From assembly GCF_002116635.1 (NCBI RefSeq), contig NZ_LQPW01000039.1, positions 1 to 64,000 of the forward strand: a stretch of 64,000 nt of DNA, read 5' to 3'. The position numbers and the translations under genes were made by a program. The notes under the pieces were generated by a model. That model saw only the letters and a program-made list of their open reading frames with translations. It searched no databases and was not told the origin of the DNA. Source of the DNA: Mycobacterium szulgai. GTDB lineage: Bacteria > Actinomycetota > Actinomycetes > Mycobacteriales > Mycobacteriaceae. Below are positions 11,740 to 21,616 of this stretch, in pieces (the stretch's first letter is position 1; each line of letters begins with the position of its first letter).

Positions 11740-12870
11740 CTATCCGACCCCGGTCCGCGGTATCACGCTGGGCCGAGACTGCACCACATTCGAACCGGCG
11801 CCGCCGCGGCCCATCATCGGGCCGGGCATACCCGCGCCGGCGCCCGCGCCCATCGGCATAGGCATCATCGGCATGCCGCTACCGGTCGGTGCCGCGGCCG
11901 CCAACTCCGGAGCCGAGGGAATCACGCTGCCCAGCCCGCGCACCGCCGAACTGGCCATACCGGCCGGCGTCGAGCCCGCCCAGGTCGGCGGTACGGACAT
12001 GGCACCGACCATGCGGCCCTGTCCCAGGGCGGCCGACATTCCCGCACCCAGTCCACCGCCCCCGAGACCCTTCGCAGCGGGAGCGATGTCCCCGACGAAC
12101 TTCGGTACGTCGGCCAGCCCTGCGGCCGCCGAACCGGCCAACCCGGCCGTGCTCGAATTCGCCGACGTCGCGAGCTGCATCATCGGCGACATCATCATGC
12201 TGGCCGGATACATCGCGATCTGCGCCACCGACATCAACGACTGCACGGGCAGCGCGGAGGCCGCCGACTGCACGGCCGTCACTGCGCCCGACACCGCAGC
12301 CGTCGCCGTCGAGGCCAACCCGGACAAATTCAGCCCCGCCAAATCAAGCGGGATGGTGAACGGCGTCAGCGCGGAAGCCACCGATGCCGCTCCGGCGTTG
12401 TAGCCCAGCATCGCGGCAACGTCTTGAGCCCACATCTCCGCGTAGTCGAATTCGGTACCGGCAATGGCCGGCGTGTTCTGCCCCAGGAAGTTCGTCGCGA
12501 TCAGCGACAGCAAGGACACACGATTGGCCGCCACCGCCGCCGGATGCACCGTCGCCGTCAGCGCCGCCTCGAAGGCCGATGCCGCCGCACGGGCCTGGCC
12601 GGCCGCCTGCTCGGCCTGCGCCGACGCCGCGCTCAGCCAGCCCACATACGGCGTGGCCGCTGCGGCCATGGTCAACGAGGTGGGACCAGACCATGGTCCG
12701 CTGACCAAGCCGCTGATCACCGACTGGAACGACGACATCGCCGCCTGCAATTCCGCGGCCAGCGCCTCCCAGCCTGCGGCCGCGACGAACAGCGGCCCTG
12801 ATCCGGCACCGGCGAAGATCCGCGCCGAATTGATTTCCGGCGGCAGCCAGGAAAACTCTGGTATCAGCAC
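11740..12870 (-). CDS. PPE protein, SVP subfamily
   Basis: A 376-residue protein with an N-terminal PPE domain (~1-175, motif [14 protein letters not shown], WxG at GPWSGP) and a long Ala/Met/Gly-rich tail carrying the SVP signature (MSVPPTWAG). PPE proteins are usually secreted with a PE partner through ESX-5. No PE gene precedes it here: the upstream 139 bases hold nothing PE-like. It heads an operon with the Esx pair. Its partner could be encoded elsewhere. Confidence 0.93.
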   Translation of the reverse strand: MLIPEFSWLPPEINSARIFAGAGSGPLFVAAAGWEALAAELQAAMSSFQSVISGLVSGPWSGPTSLTMAAAATPYVGWLSAASAQAEQAAGQARAAASAFEAALTATVHPAAVAANRVSLLSLIATNFLGQNTPAIAGTEFDYAEMWAQDVAAMLGYNAGAASVASALTPFTIPLDLAGLNLSGLASTATAAVSGAVTAVQSAASALPVQSLMSVAQIAMYPASMMMSPMMQLATSANSSTAGLAGSAAAGLADVPKFVGDIAPAAKGLGGGGLGAGMSAALGQGRMVGAMSVPPTWAGSTPAGMASSAVRGLGSVIPSAPELAAAAPTGSGMPMMPMPMGAGAGAGMPGPMMGRGGAGSNVVQSRPSVIPRTGVG

Positions 12871-13009
12871 GCGGTCGCTCCTAGGGGCTGTGTTTGAGTC
12901 TCAGGTGAAGACGAGGTTCGCAGGCGTTCGTTGAGTAGGTATTGGGAAAAGATTGAACTAGCTGGCCAGCCACCCGATTCCGCTGGTAGAAGGACTTCGT
13001 GAGAGTTCA

Positions 13010-14098
13010 TTGACAACGTTGCGCGTTTTCGCCTTCTCGCTGGCAGTGACCGTCGTGGCGCTGGTGCTCGGCTACCTGCACGGCGGGCCGAGCGCCCTAT
13101 TTCTGCTGGCGGTGCTGGGTGTCCTCGAGGTATCGCTATCGTTCGACAACGCCATCATCAACGCCACGGTGCTCAAGCAGATGAGCCAGTTCTGGCAGCG
13201 GATGTTTCTGACGATCGGGATTCTCATCGCGGTATTCGGAATGCGCTTGGTGTTCCCGCTGGCCATCGTGTGGCTCAGCGCCGGCCTGGATCCCGTGCGC
13301 GCCATGAGGCTGGCGCTGCGTCCACCGCCGGGCGGGGCGCTGGAATATCCCGACGGCTCACCGAGCTACGAAAAACTCATTCATGCCGCACACCCGCAGA
13401 TCGCGGCCTTCGGCGGCATGTTCCTACTGATGTTGTTCTTGGACTTCGTCTTCCACGATCGGGATATCAAGTGGCTCAAGTGGATTGAGGGCCCGTTCGC
13501 GCGTATCGGCCGGCTCGGTCAGGTGCCGACGGTGGTGGCCGGCGTGACCCTGATCCTGGTGGGCATGGGGTTGACGCATACCGGGGACGGTCGCTCGACG
13601 GTAATGACCGCCGGTGTGCTGGGTCTGGTGACCTATCTCATCGTCAACGGTTTGAGCACAGCGTTTCGGCCCTCCGACGCACAGGAGGGCGCTCCGGGGG
13701 CGGTGGGCAGAGCCGGCTTCACGCTGTTCCTCTATCTCGAAGTGCTCGACGCGACCTTCTCTTTCGACGGCGTCACGGGCGCCTTCGCGATCACCACCGA
13801 CCCGATCATCATCGCGCTGGGCCTTGGCCTGGTGGGCGCGATGTTCGTCCGTTCGATCACCATCTATCTGGTCCGCCAGGACACCTTGGACCGATACATC
13901 TACCTCGAACACGGCGCGCACTGGGCGATCGGCGCACTGGCTGTGATCATGCTGGTATCGGTTGACCACCGATTTCAGGTACCGGAGTGGATCACCGCTT
14001 CAGTGGGCGTGGTCTTCATCGCGGCGGCCTTCAGCGAAAGCGTATGGCGCAACCGGCGCGTGTCGCGCGAGCGCGCGGTCAGTGCCCCTCGGTCTTGA
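13010..14098 (+). CDS. TerC/DUF475-type integral membrane protein (Rv3629c-like)
   Basis: A 362-residue membrane protein with about nine hydrophobic segments. Acidic membrane motifs typical of the family are seen in [14 protein letters not shown] (residue ~40) and [14 protein letters not shown] (~245). TerC relatives have been linked to metal ion export and tellurite resistance; the substrate here is unknown. The best start in this frame is a TTG at 13010. Its last 20 bases overlap the 3' end of the convergent ppa gene. Confidence 0.85.
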   Translation: MTTLRVFAFSLAVTVVALVLGYLHGGPSALFLLAVLGVLEVSLSFDNAIINATVLKQMSQFWQRMFLTIGILIAVFGMRLVFPLAIVWLSAGLDPVRAMRLALRPPPGGALEYPDGSPSYEKLIHAAHPQIAAFGGMFLLMLFLDFVFHDRDIKWLKWIEGPFARIGRLGQVPTVVAGVTLILVGMGLTHTGDGRSTVMTAGVLGLVTYLIVNGLSTAFRPSDAQEGAPGAVGRAGFTLFLYLEVLDATFSFDGVTGAFAITTDPIIIALGLGLVGAMFVRSITIYLVRQDTLDRYIYLEHGAHWAIGALAVIMLVSVDHRFQVPEWITASVGVVFIAAAFSESVWRNRRVSRERAVSAPRS

Positions 14099-14567
14099 AC
14101 CGCTCGATGGAACGGTTCACCTCGGCTTCGGCCTCGTCGCGGCCGACCCAGTCGGCGGCCTTGACGAATTTGCCCGGCTCTAGGTCCTTGTAGTGCACGA
14201 AGAAGTGCTTGATCGCGTCCAGCTCGTATTCCGGTACGTCACCGATGTCCTGAATGTGGTCCCAGCGGTGGTCGCCGGCCGGAACGCACAGCACCTTGTC
14301 GTCGCCGCCCTTTTCGTCGACCATTCGGAACATTCCCACCGGCCGCGCCTCCACCAGCACACCCGGGAACAGCGGCTGCGGCAGCAGCACCAGCGCGTCC
14401 AGCGGGTCGCCGTCCTCGCCGAGTGTGTCCTCGATGAAGCCGTAGTCGGTCGGGTAGCCCATCGGGGTATAGAGGTAGCGATCCAGACGCACCCGTCCGG
14501 TCTCGTGGTCGATCTCGTACTTGTTGCGCTCACCCTTCGGAATTTCGATGGTCACGTCGAATTGCAC
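14079..14567 (-). CDS. ppa: Inorganic pyrophosphatase
   Basis: A 162-residue family I pyrophosphatase that hydrolyses PPi to phosphate and drives biosynthetic reactions forward. The active-site motif [11 protein letters not shown] with its metal-binding aspartates is present, as are [11 protein letters not shown] and [11 protein letters not shown]. The GTG at 14567 is chosen: it follows AAGGAG and gives the usual length. A much longer upstream in-frame reading is antisense to the carboxypeptidase gene and is an artefact of GC bias. Confidence 0.96.
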   Translation of the reverse strand: MQFDVTIEIPKGERNKYEIDHETGRVRLDRYLYTPMGYPTDYGFIEDTLGEDGDPLDALVLLPQPLFPGVLVEARPVGMFRMVDEKGGDDKVLCVPAGDHRWDHIQDIGDVPEYELDAIKHFFVHYKDLEPGKFVKAADWVGRDEAEAEVNRSIERFKTEGH

Positions 14568-14676
14568 GGGTCGGCTCCTTAACTCGAAATGCGTCGAAGA
14601 CACCCTAGTCGAGGCGGTGCCTGCACACTGCGTCGCGGCTGGTTCGGCAGAATGGGCCGAGAAAGGCAGGAGTGTC

Positions 14677-16065
14677 ATGGGACCCAAACGTTGGCGAAGG
14701 ACCACCCAGGTGTTCATCGGGGTGGCTGTGCTGGCGTTTGTCGCCGCCCTGGTGGCGGCCGCGGCATTCTTCACCACGGGCGGCCACGGCACCGGGGGTG
14801 CGCGGTCACCCGTTCCGCCGCCGCGGCCGCCCACGGTGAAGCCGGGCGTGACCCCGGTAGCCGACACGGCGACGGCGCCTAGTCCGACGGGTGTGCTGGC
14901 CGCGCTGGCGCCTGCTGTGGCCGATCCCAACCTGGGCCGGCTAGGCGGCCGGATCACCGATGCTCTGACCGGCAAGGAACTCTGGCGCCAGCTCGATGAC
15001 GTGCCGCTGGTGCCGGCGTCGACGAACAAGGTGCTGACCGCCGCGGCGGCACTGCTGACGCTGGATCGGCAGACCCGGATCAGCACCCGTGTGGTGGCCG
15101 GCGGAACGGCTGCGCAGGCCCCGGTCGTGCTCGTGGGCGCCGGGGATCCGACGCTCTCGGCCGCGCCGCCGGGGCAGGACACCTGGTACCGGGGCGCGGC
15201 GCGCATTGCTGACCTGGTCGAACAGATCCACCGCAGCGGCGTGACGCCGACCGGGGTGCAGGTCGACATCTCGGCGTTCAGCGGTCCCACCATGGCGCCA
15301 GGCTGGGACCCGGCCGACGTCGACAACGGCGATATCGCGCCCATCGAGGCCGCGATGATCGATGCCGGGCGGATCCAGCCGACGACCGTCAACTCGAGAC
15401 GGTCGCGCACCCCGGCGCTGGATGCGGGGCGCGAGCTGGCCAAGGCCCTGGGCCTCGATCCCACGACGGTGACCATCGCATCGGCGCCGGGTGGGGCGCG
15501 GCAGCTGGCGGTGGTGCAGTCGGCGCCGTTGATCCAGCGGCTGTCCCAGATGATGAACGCCTCCGACAACGTGATGGCCGAGTGCATCGCCCGCGAAGTT
15601 GCCGCGGCGATCAACCGGCCGCAGAGCTTCACCGGCGCGGTCGACGCGGTGACCAACCGGCTGAACACCGCGCACGTGGACACCACCGGCGCTGCGCTGG
15701 TGGATTCCAGTGGACTGTCGATATTGGACCGGCTGACCGCCAAAACACTGGACGGGGCCATGCAGGCCGCGGCCGGACCCGATCAGCTGGTGTTGCGCCC
15801 GCTGCTGGATTTGCTGCCCATTGCCGGCGGCAGCGGCACGCTGGGCGAACGTTTCCTGGACCGATCCACCGAACAGGGCCCGGCAGGCTGGTTGCGGGCC
15901 AAGACCGGCTCCCTGACCGCCATCAACTCGCTCGTCGGGGTGCTCACCGACAGCAGCGGACGCGTGCTCACCTTCGCGTTCATCTCCAACGAGGCGGGCC
16001 CCAACGGCCGCAACGCGATAGATGCCCTGGCGACCAAGCTGTGGTTCTGCGGGTGCGCGACGTGA
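14677..16065 (+). CDS. D-alanyl-D-alanine carboxypeptidase, PBP4/DacB type (Rv3627c-like)
   Basis: A 462-residue protein with an N-terminal membrane anchor or signal (residues ~10-32) and a Pro-rich linker. The peptidase S13 domain carries all three penicillin-binding motifs: STNK (SxxK) in [13 protein letters not shown] in [10 protein letters not shown] and KTGS in RAKTGSLT. It should trim or cleave peptidoglycan peptides outside the cell. The ATG at 14677 follows GGCAGGAG. The stop overlaps the next gene's GTG, which suggests co-translation with the zincin and tilS. Confidence 0.93.
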   Translation: MGPKRWRRTTQVFIGVAVLAFVAALVAAAAFFTTGGHGTGGARSPVPPPRPPTVKPGVTPVADTATAPSPTGVLAALAPAVADPNLGRLGGRITDALTGKELWRQLDDVPLVPASTNKVLTAAAALLTLDRQTRISTRVVAGGTAAQAPVVLVGAGDPTLSAAPPGQDTWYRGAARIADLVEQIHRSGVTPTGVQVDISAFSGPTMAPGWDPADVDNGDIAPIEAAMIDAGRIQPTTVNSRRSRTPALDAGRELAKALGLDPTTVTIASAPGGARQLAVVQSAPLIQRLSQMMNASDNVMAECIAREVAAAINRPQSFTGAVDAVTNRLNTAHVDTTGAALVDSSGLSILDRLTAKTLDGAMQAAAGPDQLVLRPLLDLLPIAGGSGTLGERFLDRSTEQGPAGWLRAKTGSLTAINSLVGVLTDSSGRVLTFAFISNEAGPNGRNAIDALATKLWFCGCAT

Positions 16066-17105
16066 CCCCTACCGACCTAACTCTGGGCAATACGGTCGAT
16101 TGGCGATTTGCCGCAACGGTCGGGTCCAAGCTGGCCCGCCCCGGTCCGCCGACCACGGAATACACCCGTCGGCGGGCGATCGAAGAGTTGCTCAACGCGG
16201 CGGCTCAGGCCGAACCGCCGGTGCGCGAAGTGACCGGTCTGGTCACCGGCGATGTGGTCCCGCCGGCCCGCGTCGTGGACCGGCCGGCGTGGATCGCGGC
16301 CGCCGCCGAATCGATGCGAGCCATGACCAAAGGCAGCGAACAGCCGCGCGGTTTCCTCACCGGGCGGCTTACCGGCGCGCAGACGGGTGCGGTGCTGGCG
16401 TTCGTCGCGTCGGGCATTCTCGGCCAGTACGACCCGTTCGGTGTGGCTGAAGGGGGGGAATTGCTGCTGGTGTATCCCAACGTCATCGCCGTGGAACGGC
16501 AACTGAAGGTCGACCCGTCCGATTTCCGGCTGTGGGTGTGTCTGCATGAGGTCACCCACCGGGTGCAGTTCACCGCCAACCCCTGGATCGCCGGCTACAT
16601 GTCGGAGTCGCTGGGGCTGTTGACCCAGGAACCCGCCGACGACATCGGGCAGGTGGTGGGCCGGCTCGCGGACTTCGTCCGCAATCGCGGCTCCGATCCC
16701 GATGGTGCCCATCCAGGCGGGATCCTGGGCCTGGTGCGCGCCGTACAGTCCGAACCGCAACGCGAAGCCCTCGACCGGCTGCTGGTGCTCGGCACCCTGC
16801 TGGAAGGCCACGCGGAGCACGTGATGGATGCGGTGGGGCCGGTGGTGGTGCCGTCGGTGGCCACCATCCGGCGCCGGTTCGACGAACGCCGGCAACGCAG
16901 GCAGCCGCCGCTGCAGCGGCTGCTGCGCGCCTTGCTGGGGCTGGATGCCAAGCTCAGCCAGTACACCCGTGGCAAGGCATTCGTCGACGACGTGGTGAAC
17001 CGGGTCGGGATGAAGCGGTTCAACACGATCTGGACCGGCCCGGAAACCCTGCCCCTGCCTGCCGAGATCGAACACCCGCAACTATGGATCGACCGGGTGC
17101 TGTAG
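16062..17105 (+). CDS. Zincin-like metallopeptidase family protein (Rv3626c-like)
   Basis: A 347-residue protein with an HExxH zinc motif (CLHEVTHRVQF, residues ~163-170). The GTG at 16062 sits in a GTGA overlap with the stop of the carboxypeptidase gene. The family is often annotated as coenzyme F420 biosynthesis associated or as a zinc-dependent hydrolase, but no substrate is known to me. No signal peptide is visible, so it is probably cytoplasmic. It overlaps the tilS start by 22 bases. Confidence 0.9.
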   Translation: MTPTDLTLGNTVDWRFAATVGSKLARPGPPTTEYTRRRAIEELLNAAAQAEPPVREVTGLVTGDVVPPARVVDRPAWIAAAAESMRAMTKGSEQPRGFLTGRLTGAQTGAVLAFVASGILGQYDPFGVAEGGELLLVYPNVIAVERQLKVDPSDFRLWVCLHEVTHRVQFTANPWIAGYMSESLGLLTQEPADDIGQVVGRLADFVRNRGSDPDGAHPGGILGLVRAVQSEPQREALDRLLVLGTLLEGHAEHVMDAVGPVVVPSVATIRRRFDERRQRRQPPLQRLLRALLGLDAKLSQYTRGKAFVDDVVNRVGMKRFNTIWTGPETLPLPAEIEHPQLWIDRVL

Positions 17106-18043
17106 GGCAGCTGCGTACGGCTGTCGAGAAGTTTGCGACGGCCTATCTCGGCCGCCCCGACCGGTGGTGCGTAGGGCTGTCCGGTGGTCCCGATTCGCTG
17201 GCACTCACCGCGGTGGCGGCCGGTTTGTTGCCCACCCGGGCGCTCATCGTGGACCACGGCCTGCAGCCCGATTCAGCCGCGGTCGCCGAAACCGCGCGGG
17301 TGCAGGCTTTGTCCCTGGGATGTGTTGAGGCTCAAGTGTTTTGCGTGACTGTCGGTACCGACGGCGGCCCGGAGGCCGCAGCGCGCACCGCCCGCTACGC
17401 CGCGCTGGACTCGGGTCGTGACGGGCCGGTGTTGCTGGCCCACACGTTGGATGACCAAGCCGAGACGGTCTTGCTGGGGCTGGGCCGCGGCTCGGGAGCG
17501 CGGTCGATCGCCGGCATGCGAGCGCACGACCCGCCGTGGTGCCGGCCATTACTGGGGGTGCGCCGCCACGTGACTCATGCGGCGTGCGCCGAGCTGGGCC
17601 TGGTGCCTTGGCAGGATCCGCACAACACCGATCGCCGCTTCACCCGGACCCGGCTGCGCACCGAAGTGCTGCCGCTGCTGGAAGACGTGCTGGGCGGTGG
17701 CGTCGCCGAAGCGCTGGCCCGCACCGCGACAGCGTTGCGCGAGGACACCGAGTTCATTGACGCGATCGCCGCGCAGGCGCTGTCGGACGTTTCGGCCGGC
17801 GCGGGTCTGAGCACCGGTGCGCTGGCGGACCTGGCGGGTCCGGTGCGGCGCAGGGTGATTCGCGGCTGGCTGCTGGCCGGCGGAGCTATTGGCGTCACCG
17901 ACAAGCAGATCCGCGGCGTGGACACCTTGGTGACCGCTTGGCGGGGCCAGGGCGGGGTGGCGGTGGGGTCGACGTTGCGTGGTCAGCGGTTGATCGCCGG
18001 GCGCCACGACGGCTTCCTGACGCTGCGCACCGAACCGATTTGA
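17084..18043 (+). CDS. tilS: tRNA(Ile)-lysidine synthase
   Basis: A 319-residue N-type ATP pyrophosphatase with the PP-loop SGGPDS at residues ~33-38. It attaches lysine to C34 of tRNA-Ile(CAU), changing its reading from AUG to AUA, and is normally essential. The LDDQAETVLLGLGRGSG and DPHNTDRRFTRTRLR segments are typical. The length is near that of the M. tuberculosis protein (long annotated MesJ). The order tilS-hpt is conserved in many bacteria. Confidence 0.95.
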   Translation: MDRPGAVGQLRTAVEKFATAYLGRPDRWCVGLSGGPDSLALTAVAAGLLPTRALIVDHGLQPDSAAVAETARVQALSLGCVEAQVFCVTVGTDGGPEAAARTARYAALDSGRDGPVLLAHTLDDQAETVLLGLGRGSGARSIAGMRAHDPPWCRPLLGVRRHVTHAACAELGLVPWQDPHNTDRRFTRTRLRTEVLPLLEDVLGGGVAEALARTATALREDTEFIDAIAAQALSDVSAGAGLSTGALADLAGPVRRRVIRGWLLAGGAIGVTDKQIRGVDTLVTAWRGQGGVAVGSTLRGQRLIAGRHDGFLTLRTEPI

Positions 18044-18088
18044 CGCCTGCGTTGGTTGTTGGGCGGGCGACGTGGCTACGCTGTGGTC

Positions 18089-18658
18089 GTGACGGCTGAG
18101 CTGTACCCGGGCGACATCAAGTCGGTGTTGCTCACCCAGGAGCAGATTCAGGCGCGCATCGCCGAACTCGGCGAGCAGATCGGTGGCGACTACCGCGACT
18201 TATCCGCTGACAGCGGCCAGGACCTGCTGTTGATCACTGTGCTGAAGGGTGCGGTGCTGTTCGTCACCGACCTGGCCCGGGCCATTCCGCTGCCCACTCA
18301 GTTCGAGTTCATGGCCGTCAGCTCCTACGGGTCCTCGACCTCCTCGTCGGGGGTGGTGCGCATCCTCAAGGATCTCGACCGCGACATCCACGATCGCGAT
18401 GTGCTGATCGTCGAGGACGTCGTCGACTCCGGGCTCACGCTGTCCTGGCTGTTGCGCAACCTGACCAGCCGCCATCCGCGTTCGTTGCGGGTGTGCACGC
18501 TGCTGCGCAAGCCCGAAGCGGTGGGCGCGAACGTCGAAATCGCCTACGTGGGCTTCGACATTCCCAATGACTTCGTCGTGGGCTACGGCCTGGACTATGA
18601 CGAGCGCTACCGCGACCTGTCCTACATCGGAACCCTGGACCCCAGGGTCTACCAGTAG
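18089..18658 (+). CDS. hpt: Hypoxanthine phosphoribosyltransferase
   Basis: A 189-residue purine salvage enzyme that makes IMP or GMP from the base and PRPP. The PRPP-binding motif [11 protein letters not shown] and the flexible-loop region [11 protein letters not shown] are present. The start is uncertain; the GTG at 18089 gives VTAELYPGD, and the GTG at 18083 is also possible. A TACGCT -10-like hexamer ends seven bases before 18089 and there is no ribosome-binding site, so a leaderless transcript is likely. Confidence 0.93.
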   Translation: MTAELYPGDIKSVLLTQEQIQARIAELGEQIGGDYRDLSADSGQDLLLITVLKGAVLFVTDLARAIPLPTQFEFMAVSSYGSSTSSSGVVRILKDLDRDIHDRDVLIVEDVVDSGLTLSWLLRNLTSRHPRSLRVCTLLRKPEAVGANVEIAYVGFDIPNDFVVGYGLDYDERYRDLSYIGTLDPRVYQ

Positions 18659-18662
18659 CGAG

Positions 18663-19412
18663 CTACGTCAGCTCCCAGATCGCCGTCACCGAGAAACTCA
18701 CCGTCTGCTGGCCGGGTTCCAGCGGCACCATCGAAGCGCGCGGCGCCGGTGCCGGCTGGGTGCCCGTCGCCGGCGTGGAGCCGGCGGCTTCGGAAATGGA
18801 AAGCACCTTGCCCAGGTGCAGGCCCGAGAGCTGCGCGTACTGCTGGGCGCGGTTCTTGGCGTCCTCGAACGCGCGAGCCCGCGCGTCCTTCACCAGCTGC
18901 GAGTCGTCGGCGATCGAATAGCTGACCGAACTTATCCGGGTGGCGTCACCGCCGGTGTCGACGATGAGGGACAGCAGACGCGATGCGGCGTCCGGTGGGT
19001 GGATCTTGACCTCGATGGCATTGTCGGCGCGGTAGGCGGTAATGGAGGCGGTACCGGTGGCCTCCGGAGTGCTGTACTGCGGTTGCAGGGTGACCTCGGT
19101 GGTGCGGATGTCCTTGCGGTCCACTCCGGCACCGGCCAATGCGTTGACGACGGCTTGCTGGCGATCGTTCGTCTGATTCATCGCGGTGGTCACGTCGGCG
19201 GCGGTGAACGAGATACCGACGTCGGCGGTCAAGGTGTCCGGGACGCCCTGCACCTGCCCCGACCCGAACACCGTCACCTGCCGCGGATTCGCCCCCGGCG
19301 GCGGCGGATTATGCGAATCGCAACTCGACAGCGCCGCCGCTGCGATTCCCATGAACAGGGCCAAAGCCATTGGTTTACAAACAGATCCCCGGCGACTCCA
19401 TCGAATCGGCAT
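18663..19412 (-). CDS. lpqG: Lipoprotein with SIMPL domain
   Basis: A 249-residue protein with a signal peptide and lipobox AALSSC (Cys at ~30), so it is probably lipid-anchored outside the membrane. The rest is a SIMPL (DUF541) domain with VTVFGSGQVQGVPDTLTADV at its start. The function of the family in mycobacteria is not established. Convergent with hpt with only four bases between the stops. It lies at the position of Rv3623. Confidence 0.92.
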   Translation of the reverse strand: MPIRWSRRGSVCKPMALALFMGIAAAALSSCDSHNPPPPGANPRQVTVFGSGQVQGVPDTLTADVGISFTAADVTTAMNQTNDRQQAVVNALAGAGVDRKDIRTTEVTLQPQYSTPEATGTASITAYRADNAIEVKIHPPDAASRLLSLIVDTGGDATRISSVSYSIADDSQLVKDARARAFEDAKNRAQQYAQLSGLHLGKVLSISEAAGSTPATGTQPAPAPRASMVPLEPGQQTVSFSVTAIWELT

Positions 19413-20048
19413 GACTGGAACCTTAGCGTCTCAGGGCGACATCGTTTGTTCACCTGGCGTTCAACCGGCGTGTGCATTCGCGCGGATCCTTGTCGGCACC
19501 AGGGCCTTAGCAAAGGGTCGACGGTCACTTGCGCTCAATATTTTTCACCGGTTGCGCAGGTCTATCTCACCAATTCAGCATCTGTTCAGCATTGTTGCTT
19601 TTGTGGATTGCAAGCGTACCGGTCCGCGCCATTAGCGCCGTCCGATTCACCGGCCTCGCGGCACGCCACACTTTAGCGCGCCCGACTGAATCCGTTTATG
19701 CCACAGCGTGATTAGAAGGGTGCTGTGTTATTCCCTGTCGCGCAACGGGTTTCCGCAGGTCAGCTGCTCCCGCGCTTACCACGCACACTAGCGTCCCCCG
19801 CTGCGATTACCCACTACTTCATATCGAACTCTAATCATATTTGATTCCAATATGTTTCATAAAAATATTCACAGCGTCCTGGACTTATGCGGCAGCAAAT
19901 GAATAGTTACTGACTCGGCAGTGAACAGCATGTATGGGACCTGGGGTGTTGCTTGTTGGCTGCTCTAGCCTGGCGTTTGATCGGCTTTGGCCGCGTTATT
20001 TCGCGCTGAAAGCTATTGACGCAAACTCAATTTGAGGGAGGAAACCAA
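19413..20048. other. Intergenic region, partly AT-rich, upstream of the PE/PPE pair
   Basis: No credible gene is seen in these 636 bases. The stretch from about 19815 to 19910 is much richer in A and T than its surroundings (for example ATATTTGATTCCAATATG, AAAAATATTC). It could be bound by nucleoid proteins such as Lsr2 or EspR (inference). The final bases hold the GAGGGAGG ribosome-binding site of the PE gene. Confidence 0.5.
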
Positions 20049-20348
20049 ATGTCGCTTGTGATCGCAGAGCCAGACGTGTTGGCGGGTTCCGCCGCGGAGC
20101 TGCTGTCCATCAACGCAGCGATGCGGGCCGGAAATGCCGCCGCCGCCGGGCCGACGACCGCGGTAGTGCCCGCCGCCTCTGACTTGGTATCGCTGCTGAC
20201 GGCCGCGCAATTCGCCCAGCACGCAAGGCTTTACCAGGAAGTCAGCGCCCAGGCCGCCGCGGTCCAAGAGCAGTTGGCGACCACACTCGGTATCAGTGCC
20301 GGTTCATACGCCGCCACGGAGGCCGTTAACCAGGCCACGTTCGGTTAG
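20049..20348 (+). CDS. PE protein (position of PE32)
   Basis: A 99-residue stand-alone PE domain, [19 protein letters not shown] at the start and the YxxxE secretion signal (YAATE) near the end. A strong GGGAGG ribosome-binding site precedes it. It lies 11 bases before a PPE gene on the same strand, so the two should form one PE-PPE heterodimer exported by a type VII system. The position next to lpqG corresponds to PE32 (Rv3622c) of M. tuberculosis. Confidence 0.94.
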   Translation: MSLVIAEPDVLAGSAAELLSINAAMRAGNAAAAGPTTAVVPAASDLVSLLTAAQFAQHARLYQEVSAQAAAVQEQLATTLGISAGSYAATEAVNQATFG

Positions 20349-20359
20349 CGGGACGAATC

Positions 20360-21598
20360 ATGTTCGATTTTGGAGGTCTACCGCCGGAGATCAACTCCGG
20401 ATTGATGTATGCCGGACCCGGCTCGGGGCCGATGCTGGCCGCCGCAACGGCGTGGGAAGGGCTAGCCGCCGAGCTGCAGACCATTGCGTCTGCATACGGA
20501 ACGGTGGTCACCAGCCTGATCGACGGACCATGGCAGGGGCCTTCGTCGGTATCGATGGCGGCCGCGGCCGCACCTCAAATCGCGTGGCTCAGCAACACAG
20601 CCGAGCAGGCTCAGGATTCTGCGGCGCAGGCGGTGGCGGCCGCGAGCGCCTACGAGGCGGCATTTATCTCGACCGTTCCACCGGCTGAGGTCGCGGCCAA
20701 CCGAGCACTGCTGATGACGCTCTTGGCGACGAACTTCCTTGGCCAGAACACCGCGGCCATCGCGGCAACCGAGGCGCAGTACGCGGAGATGTGGGCCCAG
20801 GATGCGGCAGCGATGTACGGCTACTCGGGTGCATCGGCGGCGGCGACGACGTTGCCGCCGTTCGACCTGAACTCGGTTAGTAGCGGCTTGAACGGGGTGA
20901 GCGGTCAGCTGAGCGCGGTGTTCAACGCGGCCAACGGAGCCGCCAGCGGCCAAGGGCTGTACGAGGTCCCCAAAATGCTGTCGAAACTAGCCGGCATGAC
21001 CAATGAACCGCCGTGGGCGTCCAACCCGCTGAATGTGCTCGGTTTGACCGGGCACACCTGGAACTCGAACGGCGACGGGATCATCTTCAACGGATTGGTT
21101 GGCGATGTGGTCGAGGGCTTGACCGGGTCGTCAACCGTGGACGGTAGCTTGGCCGCGGACGTGTTCAACAGATGGGTTTCTCCTGCTCGTCTCGTAATTA
21201 CCCAGATGAAGGATTACTTCGGACTTGCGCACGACCTGCCGAAGTGGGCCAGTGAGGGCGCCGAGGCTGCCGCGAAGGCTGCCAAGGACTTGCCGGCCGT
21301 TCTGCCGGCTGCTATTCCGAATGCAGGTTTGGGTGGGATTGCTGCAGCCGTTGGAAACGCGGCAAAGGTCGGGGCTTTCTCCGCGCCGGCATCCTGGGCA
21401 AGCACCCCTGCGGCCACGCCCATCAACGTGGCTCTCAACGGCCTTGCGTCCGGCGCGGCCGCTGAACCCGCCGCCAGCGCATTCGGCGGGCTCCCGCTTA
21501 TGCCGGGGGCAGGGGCCGGCCGCAGCGTAGCCAACTTCGCCGCTCCCCGATACGGATTCAAGCCAACCGTCATGGCGCAACCACCGCTCGGCGGATAA
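20360..21598 (+). CDS. PPE protein (PPE65-like)
   Basis: A 412-residue protein with a PPE domain (~1-175, [18 protein letters not shown], WxG at GPWQGP). The C-terminal region includes [28 protein letters not shown] and [14 protein letters not shown], which I recognise as PPE65-like. The SVP-subfamily signature is altered to AFSAPASWA. It is the partner of the PE protein encoded upstream. In M. tuberculosis the esxW-esxV pair follows this gene; here a kinase gene follows instead. Confidence 0.93.
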   Translation: MFDFGGLPPEINSGLMYAGPGSGPMLAAATAWEGLAAELQTIASAYGTVVTSLIDGPWQGPSSVSMAAAAAPQIAWLSNTAEQAQDSAAQAVAAASAYEAAFISTVPPAEVAANRALLMTLLATNFLGQNTAAIAATEAQYAEMWAQDAAAMYGYSGASAAATTLPPFDLNSVSSGLNGVSGQLSAVFNAANGAASGQGLYEVPKMLSKLAGMTNEPPWASNPLNVLGLTGHTWNSNGDGIIFNGLVGDVVEGLTGSSTVDGSLAADVFNRWVSPARLVITQMKDYFGLAHDLPKWASEGAEAAAKAAKDLPAVLPAAIPNAGLGGIAAAVGNAAKVGAFSAPASWASTPAATPINVALNGLASGAAAEPAASAFGGLPLMPGAGAGRSVANFAAPRYGFKPTVMAQPPLGG

Positions 21599-21616
21599 CG
21601 CCCAAACGGCCTGTCC

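Noticed and set aside
14568..15761. A long minus-strand reading in frame with ppa, reaching to 15761
   Set aside because: It is antisense to the carboxypeptidase gene, whose penicillin-binding motifs are clear. Ppa has its own ribosome-binding site and a normal length from 14567. Third-position GC bias explains the open antisense frame.
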